Assembly: GCA_041633555.1 (NCBI GenBank)
Contig: JBFKFZ010000010.1
Location: forward strand, 1 to 64,000
Source: JAHEAO01 sp041633555
GTDB lineage: Bacteria; Pseudomonadota; Alphaproteobacteria; Rhodobacterales; Rhodobacteraceae
Direction: 5' to 3'
Length of the DNA: 64,000 nucleotides
Part shown: in pieces, positions 17,045-25,680 of the stretch
Layout of the letters: every line of letters starts with the position of its first letter
Position numbering within the stretch: the stretch's first letter is position 1
Translations under genes and position numbers: made by a program
The notes under the pieces: generated by a model
What the model was told of the DNA's origin: nothing
What the model saw: only the letters and a program-made list of their open reading frames with translations
Databases searched by the model: none

Positions 17045-18070
17045 TCAGAGATCAATATCGGTCGAAACCGGGAAGTGATCACTCGCCGTCAGCAAAGCGT
17101 CGCGCAATTCCAGTGTTTCGTAGCAAACCGGATCATCGAAAGGATGCCAGATACGCCATTCCGGGCCCTTTTTCATCAACGAGTCCGAAACCATCACATA
17201 GTCGAGCAGCGCCTGAAGGTAGCGTTTCTGATGCGCCAGGTAGAAGCGGGCCGTTGCCGGCATCGTGCCCACCCGGCGTGTCAGCGCCATGCGGGCATGG
17301 GGGTCGTGCAGGCAAGGGCAGCCTTCTTCACCCATCACGATCTCGATGCCCGATTTGCCAAAGAGCTTCTCAAATTCGTCGAGCCCCGGACCGTCGTTGA
17401 AATCCCCAAGCACGATCAGGTCTTCATTGCGTTCGAGATGCTCTTCGACCCGACCGCGCAGCCATATGCATTGGGCAAGCTGCTTTCGCCGGTTCTGGAT
17501 CGAGAGGCGGATGATCTCTTCCCGGCCTCGAGCGCCGTGCGGGGCCTTCGATTTCACGTGAACGCCGATAAGGCGCAGGTTGGCCCCGGCGCGCGTGGTG
17601 ACGGCCGCCTCGAGCGGGGGCTTGGAGAAACTCACGATCTCGGGACGGGCATCGGTATCCAGGTCCCAGCGAAAAGCGCCGTCGAAACGCGGCGCGCCAC
17701 GCTCACCTTTCTTGCCGGTCGGTTCGCCTTGCGGATCGTGGCGCGCCGTCATGGCATCGGGATCGTAGAGCAGCGCGATTTCCTGTTGGGTGCCATTGTC
17801 GAAGCCGATCAGCGCCTTGCGCGTTCTCAAGTCATAGGTCTCGGCAAAGCGCTCCAATGCGCGGGTGGTCGAGCGGCGGCCATTGTGATCGGGCGCCTCC
17901 ACGATCATCACGGCATCGGCATCGAGTGCTGTGAAGACGATGCCGAGGGCCGTCAGCTGCGCCTCTCGCGTGACCCCCTGACGCCCGGACCAGCCGTCGT
18001 CGGCCAGAAGCGACCCGTCATCCGCGAAGAGATTGTTGAACCATTCGACATTGTACGTCGCAATTCGCAT
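17045..18070 (-). CDS. Endonuclease/exonuclease/phosphatase-family protein
   Basis: This 341-residue protein has the EEP (DNase I-like) fold motifs: ATYNVEWF at residues 3-10, the metal-binding Glu in VIVEAPDHN, GVHVKSKAP, the catalytic LGDFNDGPG near 222-230, and SDHFPVSTDI at the C-terminus. No signal peptide is seen, so it should act in the cytoplasm, on DNA, RNA or a phosphoester. Its start codon shares one base with the stop of the upstream TerB/J-domain gene (TGATG), so translation is probably coupled. The function of that pairing is unknown. Relatives are usually annotated only as endonuclease/exonuclease/phosphatase family. Confidence 0.85.
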   Translation of the reverse strand: MRIATYNVEWFNNLFADDGSLLADDGWSGRQGVTREAQLTALGIVFTALDADAVMIVEAPDHNGRRSTTRALERFAETYDLRTRKALIGFDNGTQQEIALLYDPDAMTARHDPQGEPTGKKGERGAPRFDGAFRWDLDTDARPEIVSFSKPPLEAAVTTRAGANLRLIGVHVKSKAPHGARGREEIIRLSIQNRRKQLAQCIWLRGRVEEHLERNEDLIVLGDFNDGPGLDEFEKLFGKSGIEIVMGEEGCPCLHDPHARMALTRRVGTMPATARFYLAHQKRYLQALLDYVMVSDSLMKKGPEWRIWHPFDDPVCYETLELRDALLTASDHFPVSTDIDL

Positions 18071-18750
18071 CAGCGCCCGGCCCGGTTGATCTGGTCCCAG
18101 GCATCATTGATCGCGATCAGGCGCCGTTCGGCAAGCTTGGTCGCTTCGACCGGCAAGCCTCTAGCAATGAACTTGTCGGGATGGTTGTCGTGCACCAGTT
18201 TCCGCCACGCCTTTCGAGCTTCGGCCACTGTCGCGTCGGGCGACAGGTTAAGGACGCTGTAAGGATCCGGAGCGGCATCTGGCACGAACCGGCTGCGCAA
18301 CGCGCGAAACTCCCTGTCCTTCAGGCCAAAGATCTGGGCGACGCGTTCCAGAAAGGCATCTTCCTTGGGGTGATAGGCGCCGTCGGCAACCGCGATGTAG
18401 AACAAACCCTCCATCAGGTCACAGAGAACGCCGTCGACACCGTCGAACATCCTGCGGATGCGCGACGCATATTCCTCGTATCCCGCGACATCCTGCCGGG
18501 CCATGTTGAAGACACGGGCGGCATTCTTCTCTTCGCTGCGCGGAATCGAAAAGACCGTGCGAAAGGCCGACACCTCGTCGCGGGTCACAAGCCCGTCCGC
18601 CTTGGCCATCTTTGCCCCCAGCGCGATCACCGCGATGGTGAAGGCGACAGACCGTTCCGGAGGGCTACGCAGGCGATCGAAGACCACTGCCAACGGCTGG
18701 CCGGCGGTCAGCGCGGCAAGAGCATCAGATATCCGGGTCCAGAGCGACAT
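18070..18750 (-). CDS. DjlA-like co-chaperone: TerB-like plus J domain
   Basis: The 226-residue protein has two parts. Residues about 30-140 form a TerB/DjlA-N-like helical domain (AFTIAVIALGAKMAKADGLVTRDEVSAF, split here, is its signature region) and residues about 160-226 form a J domain with the HPD tripeptide in VHDNHPDKF. Such proteins recruit DnaK to specific clients. Unlike E. coli DjlA it has no clear N-terminal transmembrane helix, so it is probably soluble. The gene lies 43 bases downstream of the broken GNAT gene and shares one base with the EEP nuclease start. The linkage suggests the nuclease as a possible client, which is an inference only. Confidence 0.85.
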   Translation of the reverse strand: MSLWTRISDALAALTAGQPLAVVFDRLRSPPERSVAFTIAVIALGAKMAKADGLVTRDEVSAFRTVFSIPRSEEKNAARVFNMARQDVAGYEEYASRIRRMFDGVDGVLCDLMEGLFYIAVADGAYHPKEDAFLERVAQIFGLKDREFRALRSRFVPDAAPDPYSVLNLSPDATVAEARKAWRKLVHDNHPDKFIARGLPVEATKLAERRLIAINDAWDQINRAGR

Positions 18751-18792
18751 GGCGCACCTCTTACCCGCTTCGCTTCCCGCTGTCAGGCCGGA

Positions 18793-19273
18793 TCACAGGA
18801 ATTTCTGCATCAGATGCAGGTCCATCCAGCAGCCAAACTTGAACCCGACCTCCGGCAGGACGGCGACGGGCGCATATCCGAGAGCGGCGGGAAACGCGAT
18901 CCCGAGCGGGTTCTCGGCGCTGACCCCGGCAATCATCGAATGCACGCCACCCTGCCGGGCATGATCCTCCAGCGCGGTCAGTAGGCCCCGGCCGATGCCG
19001 CGGCCATGCGCAGATGGCGCAAGGACAAGCGTATACTCCATCGTATACGCATAGCCGATGGCGGCACGAAACTGGCCGTAGAGGGCAAAACCCAGAACCC
19101 CTTGCCGTCGTCGGCCACCAGAAAGGCGTGGCCCGCCGATCCGCAATCATCAAGCCAATGTCACCGGCGGATTTCTCGGTGGAGTTGAAGGTGATCGCCG
19201 TCTCGCGAATGACCGGGTTCCAGATCGCGACGATGGCCGGGCCATCCGAGACGACGTCGGGTCTGATTTTCAT
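18793..19273 (-). pseudogene. GNAT acetyltransferase (phosphinothricin-acetyltransferase-like), two frameshifts
   Basis: The N-terminal part (MKIRPDVVSDGPAIVAIWNP onward) is read in one frame from 19273, a short middle part (GHAFLVADDGK) in a second, and the C-terminal part (GVLGFALYGQFRAAIGYAY to DLHLMQKFL) in a third. Together they make a normal GNAT protein of about 160 residues of the PAT/Bar-like group, with the acetyl-CoA loop in HGRGIGRGLL. Each break is repaired by adding one G on the coding strand: at the run of three at 19132-19134 and the run of four at 19098-19101. This may be a real loss of function or a homopolymer sequencing error. The start overlaps the VOC gene by four bases. 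Confidence 0.8.
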
Positions 19274-19893
19274 TGCAGAAGCCTTGTGCCGCCGTGCGTC
19301 TCAATCGTCGCGGCAAGCCGCTTGGCAGCGCCCTCTCGAATGTCGATGCGGCCGGTTTCGAGCATCGGGTCAAGGTTGCGGCGCAGCTCCTCAGCCGCCG
19401 GATGCTTCACTTCGAAGCGCTGCAAACGGCAGCCCCGGTCGGTCAGAGCGTCTGCCGGATGCATATTGCCCTGCCACTCGATCAGGGCCGGATAGGCACC
19501 GTCAAACGGCAACCTGCCGTCATCGGGCACGACCATCTGCCAGCGCAGGTCGCCACGTGCGGCGGGGATCGGGTGGCCAATGCCGGCAGGTGCCAGCGCC
19601 AGTGCCTGTGCGAGATCTTTGGTGCGGCAGATCCAGTTTGTCAGGCGCGGCGGCCCCGAGAAGCGATCCATGTCGAACCAGCGCGGCCGGTCTGGCGGAG
19701 GAGCGTCGAGATTGATCGCGATCACTTCCAGATAGAGATCGAGTCCAAGCGAGAGAAGCCGGTTGTGGGTTCCCATGAACGCATGGTCTCCGCCCGGATC
19801 AAGCGGGATGCCCAGCAGATCCTCAACGAAAGCCACGCCCTCGGCGAGAGTCTCTGCGCAAACCGCCAGATGATCGAGTTGCAACAGGGACAC
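19270..19893 (-). CDS. VOC/glyoxalase-like domain protein
   Basis: The 207-residue protein starts LLQLDHLAV, the usual beginning of a vicinal-oxygen-chelate/glyoxalase-like domain, with His near residue 7 as a candidate metal ligand and Glu in LYLEVIAI as another. Length and pattern fit the Glyoxalase_3-like branch rather than methylmalonyl-CoA epimerase, which is shorter and different, although the gene follows the mutase gene directly. I prefer the GTG at 19893, 14 bases after the mutase stop, over the ATG at 19926, which would overlap the mutase gene by 20 bases. It overlaps the downstream GNAT gene by four bases. The substrate is unknown. Confidence 0.7.
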   Translation of the reverse strand: MSLLQLDHLAVCAETLAEGVAFVEDLLGIPLDPGGDHAFMGTHNRLLSLGLDLYLEVIAINLDAPPPDRPRWFDMDRFSGPPRLTNWICRTKDLAQALALAPAGIGHPIPAARGDLRWQMVVPDDGRLPFDGAYPALIEWQGNMHPADALTDRGCRLQRFEVKHPAAEELRRNLDPMLETGRIDIREGAAKRLAATIETHGGTRLLQ

Positions 19894-19906
19894 GGGGGCG
19901 ATGCCC

Positions 19907-22039
19907 TCAGGCCGCCTGCGCGCCACGCACCAGCTTCAATATGTCCTTTGCCGCCTCGGGGATGTTGGTCCCAGGCCCGAAGATCGCCTTGACCCCGGAT
20001 TTGTAGAGGAAGTCATAGTCCTGCTGCGGAATGACGCCGCCGCAGATCACGATGATGTCTTCTGCGCCCTGCGCTTTCAGCGCTTCGACCAGTTTCGGCG
20101 CGAGGGTCTTGTGACCCGCCGCCTGACTAGAAATCCCGACAATATGCACGTCATTGTCGATCGCGTCCTGTGCGGCTTCCTCCGGCGTCTGAAAGAGCGG
20201 GCCGACATCGACATCGAATCCGATATCGGCAAAGGCGGTTGCGATCACCTTGGCGCCGCGGTCATGGCCGTCCTGCCCCATCTTCACAACTAGCATCCTT
20301 GGCCGGCGCCCCTCCTCCTCGGCGAATATCTCGACGTCGCGCTGGATGGCGGCAAAGCCCTCGTCGCCTTCGTATGCCGCGCCGTAGACGCCCGCGAGCG
20401 TCTTCACCTCGGCCCGATGCCGTCCGAATGCCTTTTCCATCGCCATCGAAATCTCTCCTACCGTAGCGCGCGCGCGCGCTGACTCAATTGCCAGTTCCAG
20501 AAGGTTGCCCTGCCCAGATGTCGCTGCATTTTCGAGCGCTGCCAACGTTCCGTCGCAGGCTCCTTGATCGCGGCTTGCGCGGATCTTTTCCAGCCGGGCG
20601 ACCTGCGCGGCACGCACGGCGGAATTATCGATGTCGCGCACATCGATCGGGTCTTCCTTGGCAAGGCGGAACCTGTTGACGCCGACGATCACCTCGTCGC
20701 CCCGGTCGACCGCAGCCTGCCGCCGTGCCGCGGCTTCCTCGATCCGCAGTTTCGGCATGCCCGAGGCGACCGCTTTCGTCATTCCGCCCATCTCGTCGAC
20801 TTCCTCGATCAGCTTCCAGGCCGCGTCAGCAAGATCGGCTGTCAGCTTCTCGACGTAGTAGGAACCCGCCAGCGGGTCGACAACGCGGGTCACGCCGGTC
20901 TCGTTCTGCAGTATTAGCTGCGTGTTTCGGGCGATGCGTGAAGAGAATTCAGTTGGTAAACCAATGGCTTCGTCGAAAGAGTTCGTGTGCAGCGACTGGG
21001 TGCCGCCCAGCACCGCGCTCATCGCCTCATAGGCAGTGCGGACGATGTTGTTGTAGGGGTCCTGTTCCTGCAACGACACACCAGAGGTCTGGCAATGGGT
21101 GCGCAGCATCAGGCTTCCGGGTTTCTTCGGGCTGAACTCGGTCATGATCCGATGCCACAGGAACCGTGCAGCGCGCAGCTTAGCGGCCTCCATGAAGAAG
21201 TTCATGCCGATCGCGAAGAAGAACGAAAGCCGCCCGGCAAAGGCATCGACATCCATGCCGCGCTCGACCGCCGCCTTCACATATTCCTTGCCGTCCGCCA
21301 GCGTGAATGCCAGCTCCTGGACAAGGTTCGCCCCGGCTTCCTGCATATGGTAGCCAGAGATCGAGATAGAGTTGAAACGGGGCATGTTTCTTGATGTGTA
21401 TTCAATGATATCCGAGACGATCCTCATGCTCGGTTCGGGCGGGTAGATATAGGTATTGCGGACCATGAACTCCTTCAGGATGTCATTCTGAATGGTGCCT
21501 GAAAGCGCAGCATGTTTGACCCCCTGTTCCTCGCCCGCCACGATGAAGCTGGCCAGAACCGGGATCACCGCGCCATTCATCGTCATCGAGACAGAGACCT
21601 CGCTCAAGGGAATACCGTCGAACAGAATCTTCATGTCCTCGACCGAGTCGATCGCCACCCCGGCCTTGCCGACATCGCCGACCACCCGTTCGTGATCGCT
21701 GTCATAGCCGCGATGGGTGGCCAGATCGAAGGCGACCGACACGCCCTGCTGCCCGGCGGCCAGCGCCTTGCGGTAGAAGGTGTTCGACTCCTCGGCCGTG
21801 GAAAAGCCCGCATATTGGCGGATCGTCCAGGGCCGCCCGGTATACATTGTCGCCCGCGGGCCCCGGGTGAACGGGGCGCTGCCGGGCAGGCTGCCTGTAT
21901 GGGCCAGCCCGTCGGCATCCTGAGCGTCATAGACCGGCTGAACCCTGATGCCTTCGGGCGTCTGCCAGACCAGCTCCTCCGGCGACCGTCCGCGAAGCTC
22001 TTTTTCCGCCAGTTTCTTCCATTCGGTCTTGTCGGTCAT
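19907..22039 (-). CDS. scpA: Methylmalonyl-CoA mutase (B12-dependent)
   Basis: The 710-residue enzyme rearranges methylmalonyl-CoA to succinyl-CoA, the last step of propionyl-CoA use. The N-terminal barrel domain contains the characteristic YTGRPWTIRQYAGFSTAEES region and QEQDPYNNIVRTAYEAM. The C-terminal cobalamin domain has the DGHDRG motif with the lower axial histidine (around residue 593) followed by the GISSQAAGH and ICGGVIPQQD segments. Both halves are in one chain, as in the homodimeric ScpA/MCM form. It lies downstream of pccA but a plus-strand DUF4174 gene sits between them, so it must have its own promoter. The VOC and GNAT genes follow. No epimerase gene is in the window. Confidence 0.96.
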   Translation of the reverse strand: MTDKTEWKKLAEKELRGRSPEELVWQTPEGIRVQPVYDAQDADGLAHTGSLPGSAPFTRGPRATMYTGRPWTIRQYAGFSTAEESNTFYRKALAAGQQGVSVAFDLATHRGYDSDHERVVGDVGKAGVAIDSVEDMKILFDGIPLSEVSVSMTMNGAVIPVLASFIVAGEEQGVKHAALSGTIQNDILKEFMVRNTYIYPPEPSMRIVSDIIEYTSRNMPRFNSISISGYHMQEAGANLVQELAFTLADGKEYVKAAVERGMDVDAFAGRLSFFFAIGMNFFMEAAKLRAARFLWHRIMTEFSPKKPGSLMLRTHCQTSGVSLQEQDPYNNIVRTAYEAMSAVLGGTQSLHTNSFDEAIGLPTEFSSRIARNTQLILQNETGVTRVVDPLAGSYYVEKLTADLADAAWKLIEEVDEMGGMTKAVASGMPKLRIEEAAARRQAAVDRGDEVIVGVNRFRLAKEDPIDVRDIDNSAVRAAQVARLEKIRASRDQGACDGTLAALENAATSGQGNLLELAIESARARATVGEISMAMEKAFGRHRAEVKTLAGVYGAAYEGDEGFAAIQRDVEIFAEEEGRRPRMLVVKMGQDGHDRGAKVIATAFADIGFDVDVGPLFQTPEEAAQDAIDNDVHIVGISSQAAGHKTLAPKLVEALKAQGAEDIIVICGGVIPQQDYDFLYKSGVKAIFGPGTNIPEAAKDILKLVRGAQAA

Positions 22040-22165
22040 GGTAGCCTCTTCTTCCCGCCCGGTCCGCTGCCAGACGACGTTGACATAAAGGTGCGGTATT
22101 CAGGCTTGCCGCCGGGCTTCGCATTTTGCACCCTCGGACCTATATCAGGAGCGAAGGGGACGAGA

Positions 22166-22621
22166 ATGAAGCGGTTTCTGATAGTTGGGCTGATCGCCCT
22201 GACGGGTATTCCGGCGCTCGCCCAAGAGGCGGATGCGGTGGCGGAATCCGGGGTAATGCTGGAGATCCGGAACGCAGCCGACGTTTCGCTGTTGGACTTC
22301 ATCTGGCTGAACCGGCTGATTGTGGTCTTCGCCGACACGGATCGGGATCCGGCCTTCCAGCGCCAGATGGAACTGCTTGCCGAGCGGCCCGGCCCGCTTC
22401 TGGAACGCGATGTCGTCGTGGTGACCGACACCAATCCCGCAGACGCTTCAGAAATCCGCCAGAAACTGCGGCCACGAGGTTTCTCGTTTGTTTTCATAGA
22501 CAAAGACGGCGTCGTTAAACTGCGAAAACCGGCCCCGTGGGACGTGCGGGAAATCTCGCGCTCGATCGACAAGACGGATCTGCGGCAGCAGGAACTGCGC
22601 GATGCCAGAGAGGCGGGCTGA
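22166..22621 (+). CDS. DUF4174 exported protein
   Basis: The 151-residue product has a signal peptide (about 1-19, cut after ALA-Q) and a small domain with RLIVVFADTDRDPAFQRQ, a LERDVVVVTDTNPADA strand-loop, the conserved LRPRGFSFVFIDKDGVVKLRK and PWDVREISRSIDKTDLRQQE, which I recognise as the DUF4174 pattern. The fold of that domain resembles thioredoxin-like proteins, but no CxxC is present. It should be periplasmic. The ATG at 22166 is chosen for its signal peptide and the upstream GGGGACGAGA. It lies on the opposite strand between pccA and the mutase gene, separating them, and ends five bases before the end of pccA. Its role in propionate metabolism, if any, is unknown. Confidence 0.8.
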   Translation: MKRFLIVGLIALTGIPALAQEADAVAESGVMLEIRNAADVSLLDFIWLNRLIVVFADTDRDPAFQRQMELLAERPGPLLERDVVVVTDTNPADASEIRQKLRPRGFSFVFIDKDGVVKLRKPAPWDVREISRSIDKTDLRQQELRDAREAG

Positions 22622-22625
22622 GAGG

Positions 22626-24626
22626 TCATTCGAATTCCATGATCACTTCGTCAACGGCCAGGCTGTCGCCCGGACCGGCGTTGATCTTGCTGACGACCGA
22701 TTTGCGCTCGGCTCGCAGGATGTTCTCCATCTTCATCGCTTCGACGGTGCATAGGGCCTGACCTTCCTGCACTTCCTGTCCGACCTCGACGTCGATCTTC
22801 ACGATCAGTCCGGGCATCGGGCAGAGCAGCATTTTCGACGTATCGGGCGCCAGTTTTTCCGGCATGAGGGCCGCGAGTTCGGACTGGCGGGGGGTGCGCA
22901 CATAGACCTTCATGTCGGCGCCGCGCAGTCGCAGACGGAAGCCATTCGGCAACTTGCCGACCTTCATGACCAGAGGGGTGCCGTCGACGCTGAGCAGCGA
23001 CAGACTGTCACCCGGCGCCCATTCGCTTTCAATCCTGCGCTTGCTGCCGTCCTCGAATGTCACAGTCGCCCCAAGCTTGTCGGCCTCGATCGTGACAGGC
23101 CATTGCTGTCCCTGCACCTCGACGACCCAGTCCGAGCCCACCTTTCTTTCATGGTTGTCCATCCGGCCCGAAACGCGGGTGCGGCGGATCTCGGTCACCC
23201 GGTACATCGCGGCGGCGGCGGCGACCACGCGGCGGACCTGCTCTTCAGGCAAGGTAACGCCAGAAAATCCGTCGGGATATTCCTCGGCGATGAATGCCGT
23301 CGTGATGTTGCCCGAGATGAAGCGCGGATGGTCCATCACGGCCGACAGGAACGGCAGGTTGTGACCGATCCCCTCGATCTCGAAACTGTCCAGCGCAACA
23401 CGCATGTTCTCGATCGCATCTTCGCGCTTCGGACCCCAAGTGCAGAGCTTGGCGATCATCGGGTCGTAATACATGCTGATTTCGCCGCCCTCGTAGACGC
23501 CGGTATCATTGCGGACGACATGGCTGTTCTTTTCGACCTCGGCGGGCGGACGGTATTGGGACAGGCGCCCGATCGAGGGCAGGAAGCCCCTGTATGGGTC
23601 TTCGGCATAAAGGCGGGATTCGATGGCCCAACCATTCAGCTTCACGTCTTTCTGCGCGATCGTCAGCTTTTCGCCATTGGCGACCCGTATCATCTGCTCG
23701 ACCAGATCGACGTCGGTGATGAGCTCGGTCACGGGGTGTTCGACCTGAAGCCGGGTGTTCATTTCCAGGAAATAGAAATTCCGCTCTCCATCGACGATGA
23801 ATTCGACAGTGCCGGCACTGGTGTAGCCGACCGCCTGCGCCAGCGCGACGGCCTGTTCGCCCATCGCCTTGCGGGTGGATTCATCGAGGAACGGGCTTGG
23901 CGCTTCCTCGATGACCTTTTGGTTACGGCGCTGGATCGAGCATTCGCGTTCGCCCAGATAGATTGCGTTGCCGTGCTGGTCGGCGAGGACCTGGATCTCG
24001 ATATGGCGCGGCTGTGTCACGAATTTCTCGATGAAGATGCGGTCGTCGCCGAAACTGCTGGCGGCCTCGTTCTTGGAGCTCTGGAAACCCTCGCGTGCCT
24101 CGGCATCGTTCCAGGCGATCCGCATCCCCTTGCCGCCGCCGCCCGCGCTGGCCTTGATCATCACCGGATAGCCGATCTCGTTCGAGATCTTCACCGCTTC
24201 GTCGGCATCAGCGATCAGCCCCATGTAACCGGGGACGGTCGAGACATTGGCCTCTGCCGCAATCTTCTTCGAAGTGATCTTGTCGCCCATAGCCTCGATC
24301 GCTTTCTTCGGCGGGCCGATGAACGCGACGCCAGCCTTTTCAAGCGCCTCGGCGAATTTCGAGTTCTCGGACAGGAAGCCGTAGCCGGGATGCACGGCCT
24401 CGGCCCCGGTCTGGCGGACTGCGTCCATGACCTTGTCGATGACGATGTAAGACTGGTTGGCCGGGGACGGGCCGATATGTACGGCTTCGTCGGCCATCTG
24501 GACGTGCAGCGCGTTCCGGTCGGCGTCCGAATAGATCGCCACAGTTACAATGCCCATCTTGCGCGCGGTCTTGATGACCCGGCAGGCGATCTCGCCGCGG
24601 TTGGCTATCAGGATCTTCTTGAACAT
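22626..24626 (-). CDS. pccA: Propionyl-CoA carboxylase alpha subunit (biotin carboxylase/BCCP)
   Basis: The 666-residue subunit carries the biotin carboxylase domain (residues about 1-445, starting MFKKILIANRGEIACRV, with the ATP-grasp glycine loop KASAGGGGKGMR) and a C-terminal biotinyl domain with the biotinylated Lys632 in EAMKMEN. Between them lies the BT domain that holds the beta subunit. It carboxylates biotin with ATP and bicarbonate for transfer to propionyl-CoA by PccB. The ATG at 24626 is the family start; the frame extends to 24668 without support. It lies apart from pccB, separated by three small genes, and a minus-strand terminator hairpin (24683-24716) lies just upstream, so pccA probably has its own promoter or depends on readthrough. 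Confidence 0.96.
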   Translation of the reverse strand: MFKKILIANRGEIACRVIKTARKMGIVTVAIYSDADRNALHVQMADEAVHIGPSPANQSYIVIDKVMDAVRQTGAEAVHPGYGFLSENSKFAEALEKAGVAFIGPPKKAIEAMGDKITSKKIAAEANVSTVPGYMGLIADADEAVKISNEIGYPVMIKASAGGGGKGMRIAWNDAEAREGFQSSKNEAASSFGDDRIFIEKFVTQPRHIEIQVLADQHGNAIYLGERECSIQRRNQKVIEEAPSPFLDESTRKAMGEQAVALAQAVGYTSAGTVEFIVDGERNFYFLEMNTRLQVEHPVTELITDVDLVEQMIRVANGEKLTIAQKDVKLNGWAIESRLYAEDPYRGFLPSIGRLSQYRPPAEVEKNSHVVRNDTGVYEGGEISMYYDPMIAKLCTWGPKREDAIENMRVALDSFEIEGIGHNLPFLSAVMDHPRFISGNITTAFIAEEYPDGFSGVTLPEEQVRRVVAAAAAMYRVTEIRRTRVSGRMDNHERKVGSDWVVEVQGQQWPVTIEADKLGATVTFEDGSKRRIESEWAPGDSLSLLSVDGTPLVMKVGKLPNGFRLRLRGADMKVYVRTPRQSELAALMPEKLAPDTSKMLLCPMPGLIVKIDVEVGQEVQEGQALCTVEAMKMENILRAERKSVVSKINAGPGDSLAVDEVIMEFE

Positions 24627-24682
24627 TCGCCGTCCCCTCAGGTTGATCGTGCGGTCGTGGCGCCGCATGTTGGCAAAACGAA

Positions 24683-24716
24683 AAAGACCACCGAGGCTCC
24701 TGCCCCGATGGCCTTT
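24683..24716 (-). terminator. Rho-independent terminator between the small lipoprotein gene and pccA
   Basis: On the minus strand a 15-pair stem with a four-base loop is followed by TCTTTTTCGTTTTG. Three of the pairs are G-U, which form only in the minus-strand RNA; on the plus strand they would be A-C mismatches. The signal is therefore directional and would end transcripts coming from the small lipoprotein gene at 24759-24959, 57 bases before the pccA start. Confidence 0.7.
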
Positions 24717-24758
24717 TCCCGATTTCCGAAACGCGCGGTGAAGCGCGCCGGATAACTC

Positions 24759-24959
24759 TTAGTTACAGATACCGACGTCGTCGCAGAACACGCCCGCGCC
24801 GCCGCCGATGACAGCACCGACAGCAGCGTTGCCGCCCAGTGCGTCAGCTGCGATGGCGCCGCCTGCGGCGCCCGCAAGTCCGCGTTCCGTGTCGGTTTCC
24901 AGGCAGGCGGTAAGCCCAACCATAGCGACAACGGCGATAACCCAGGTCTTCTTGAACAT
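24759..24959 (-). CDS. Small glycine-zipper lipoprotein in the pcc cluster
   Basis: The 66-residue product has a lipoprotein signal (lipobox near VGLTAC, Cys19), then an alanine/glycine-rich stretch (GLAGAAGGAIAADALGG, then AAVGAVIGGGAGVF) like glycine-zipper outer-membrane lipoproteins, and a terminal CDDVGIC that could form a disulfide. I recall a similar small protein at this place in other Rhodobacterales pcc clusters. Start at 24959 rests on the lipoprotein signal and GGCAGTC upstream. It lies between the 119-codon gene at 25321 and pccA, with possible terminators on both sides, so it may be a separate transcript. Function unknown. Confidence 0.7.
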   Translation of the reverse strand: MFKKTWVIAVVAMVGLTACLETDTERGLAGAAGGAIAADALGGNAAVGAVIGGGAGVFCDDVGICN

Positions 24960-25320
24960 GATAGACTGCCTTCCCTCAAACGGAATTGTTTTGCGGCGAC
25001 AGTTTCGCCTGTTCCGCAAGCGGGCGCAAAGGCTTTTTTCCAAGTTTGGCCGCATTCCGCTCGCGCCGCAATCACAATTCCGACAACGGCAACACCTGGT
25101 TGAAAAGAGCGAGGTCTGACCCGGGAAAGGCCAGACCTCTTAGAAGGGGAAGGGTAACGGTTTTGACAATTTGTGGAGAGCATCTTGCTGGAGGGGCCCG
25201 CCACAAGAGAGAGGATGGTCCGAGTCGCACGGCTTGCATATACACACGTTATGCGGGTGCGGTATTCGGCGGAATTCCGCCGTAGTTGACCTAACGTCAG
25301 CAACAAAATGCCGAAACCGC
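24960..25320. other. Intergenic region with hairpin, no gene
   Basis: This 361-base gap in the pcc cluster has no convincing gene on either strand. It contains the hairpin at 25111-25139 and probably the promoter of the small lipoprotein gene. No TTTGCAAA site is seen here. Confidence 0.5.
25111..25139 (-). terminator. Hairpin with T-rich tail on the minus strand
   Basis: GAGGTCTG and CAGACCTC form a perfect eight-pair stem around a 13-base loop. In the minus direction it is followed by GCTCTTTTCA, a weak terminator tail; in the plus direction there is none. It would end transcription from pccB and the two genes after it. Confidence 0.5.
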
Positions 25321-25680
25321 TCATTCGAACACCTCGGGAAACCCGGCGCGGGCCACGTCCACGTCGATTCGCAAGTGGGAGTCGTAGCTGATCGGATCGA
25401 AGGGTTCTTCGGCGGCCACGACCTCGCGCCCGAACAGCCATGAAAGGCGGCCAGCATCGAGGTTGCCGCGAACGAAAGGCTGATCTCCAAAGTTCTGCCA
25501 AAGCGCCAGGAGGAATACTGAATCGGCGCGCCTGTCCGCCACCTTGCGGTCGGCGTGACGCTCGCGCCAAACGACCGGTGTGACACCGCGCGGATTCGCG
25601 CGCCTCAGCGTGAACTGGAAGTCAGTTCCCGGCAACCGGCCGGGAAAGCCACGATGTTTGACCATGCTCTCTCGCGGCAT
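25321..25680 (-). CDS. Conserved small protein of the pcc cluster, unknown function
   Basis: The 119-residue product is hydrophilic and has no signal peptide or membrane segment. Visible features are KHRGFPGRLPGTDFQF, the GVTPVVWRERHADRKVADRR stretch, the aromatic SVFLLALWQNFGDQPFVRG and a C-terminal acidic part. I recall a protein of this form at this site in related genomes but know no function. The start ATG shares one base with the stop of the upstream DUF6497-like gene (TGATG), so the two are coupled. With pccB upstream, all three probably form one operon. A role in assembling or tuning the carboxylase is conceivable, but nothing in the sequence proves it. Confidence 0.7.
   Translation of the reverse strand: MPRESMVKHRGFPGRLPGTDFQFTLRRANPRGVTPVVWRERHADRKVADRRADSVFLLALWQNFGDQPFVRGNLDAGRLSWLFGREVVAAEEPFDPISYDSHLRIDVDVARAGFPEVFE

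Noticed and set aside
18761..19273. A single 170-residue protein read from 19273 in one frame
   Set aside because: Only its first 47 or so residues look like a GNAT protein; the rest is out-of-frame sequence, so a frameshifted gene explains it better.
23103..24755. 550-codon plus-strand frame opposite pccA
   Set aside because: Antisense shadow of a clear biotin carboxylase gene; no family resemblance.
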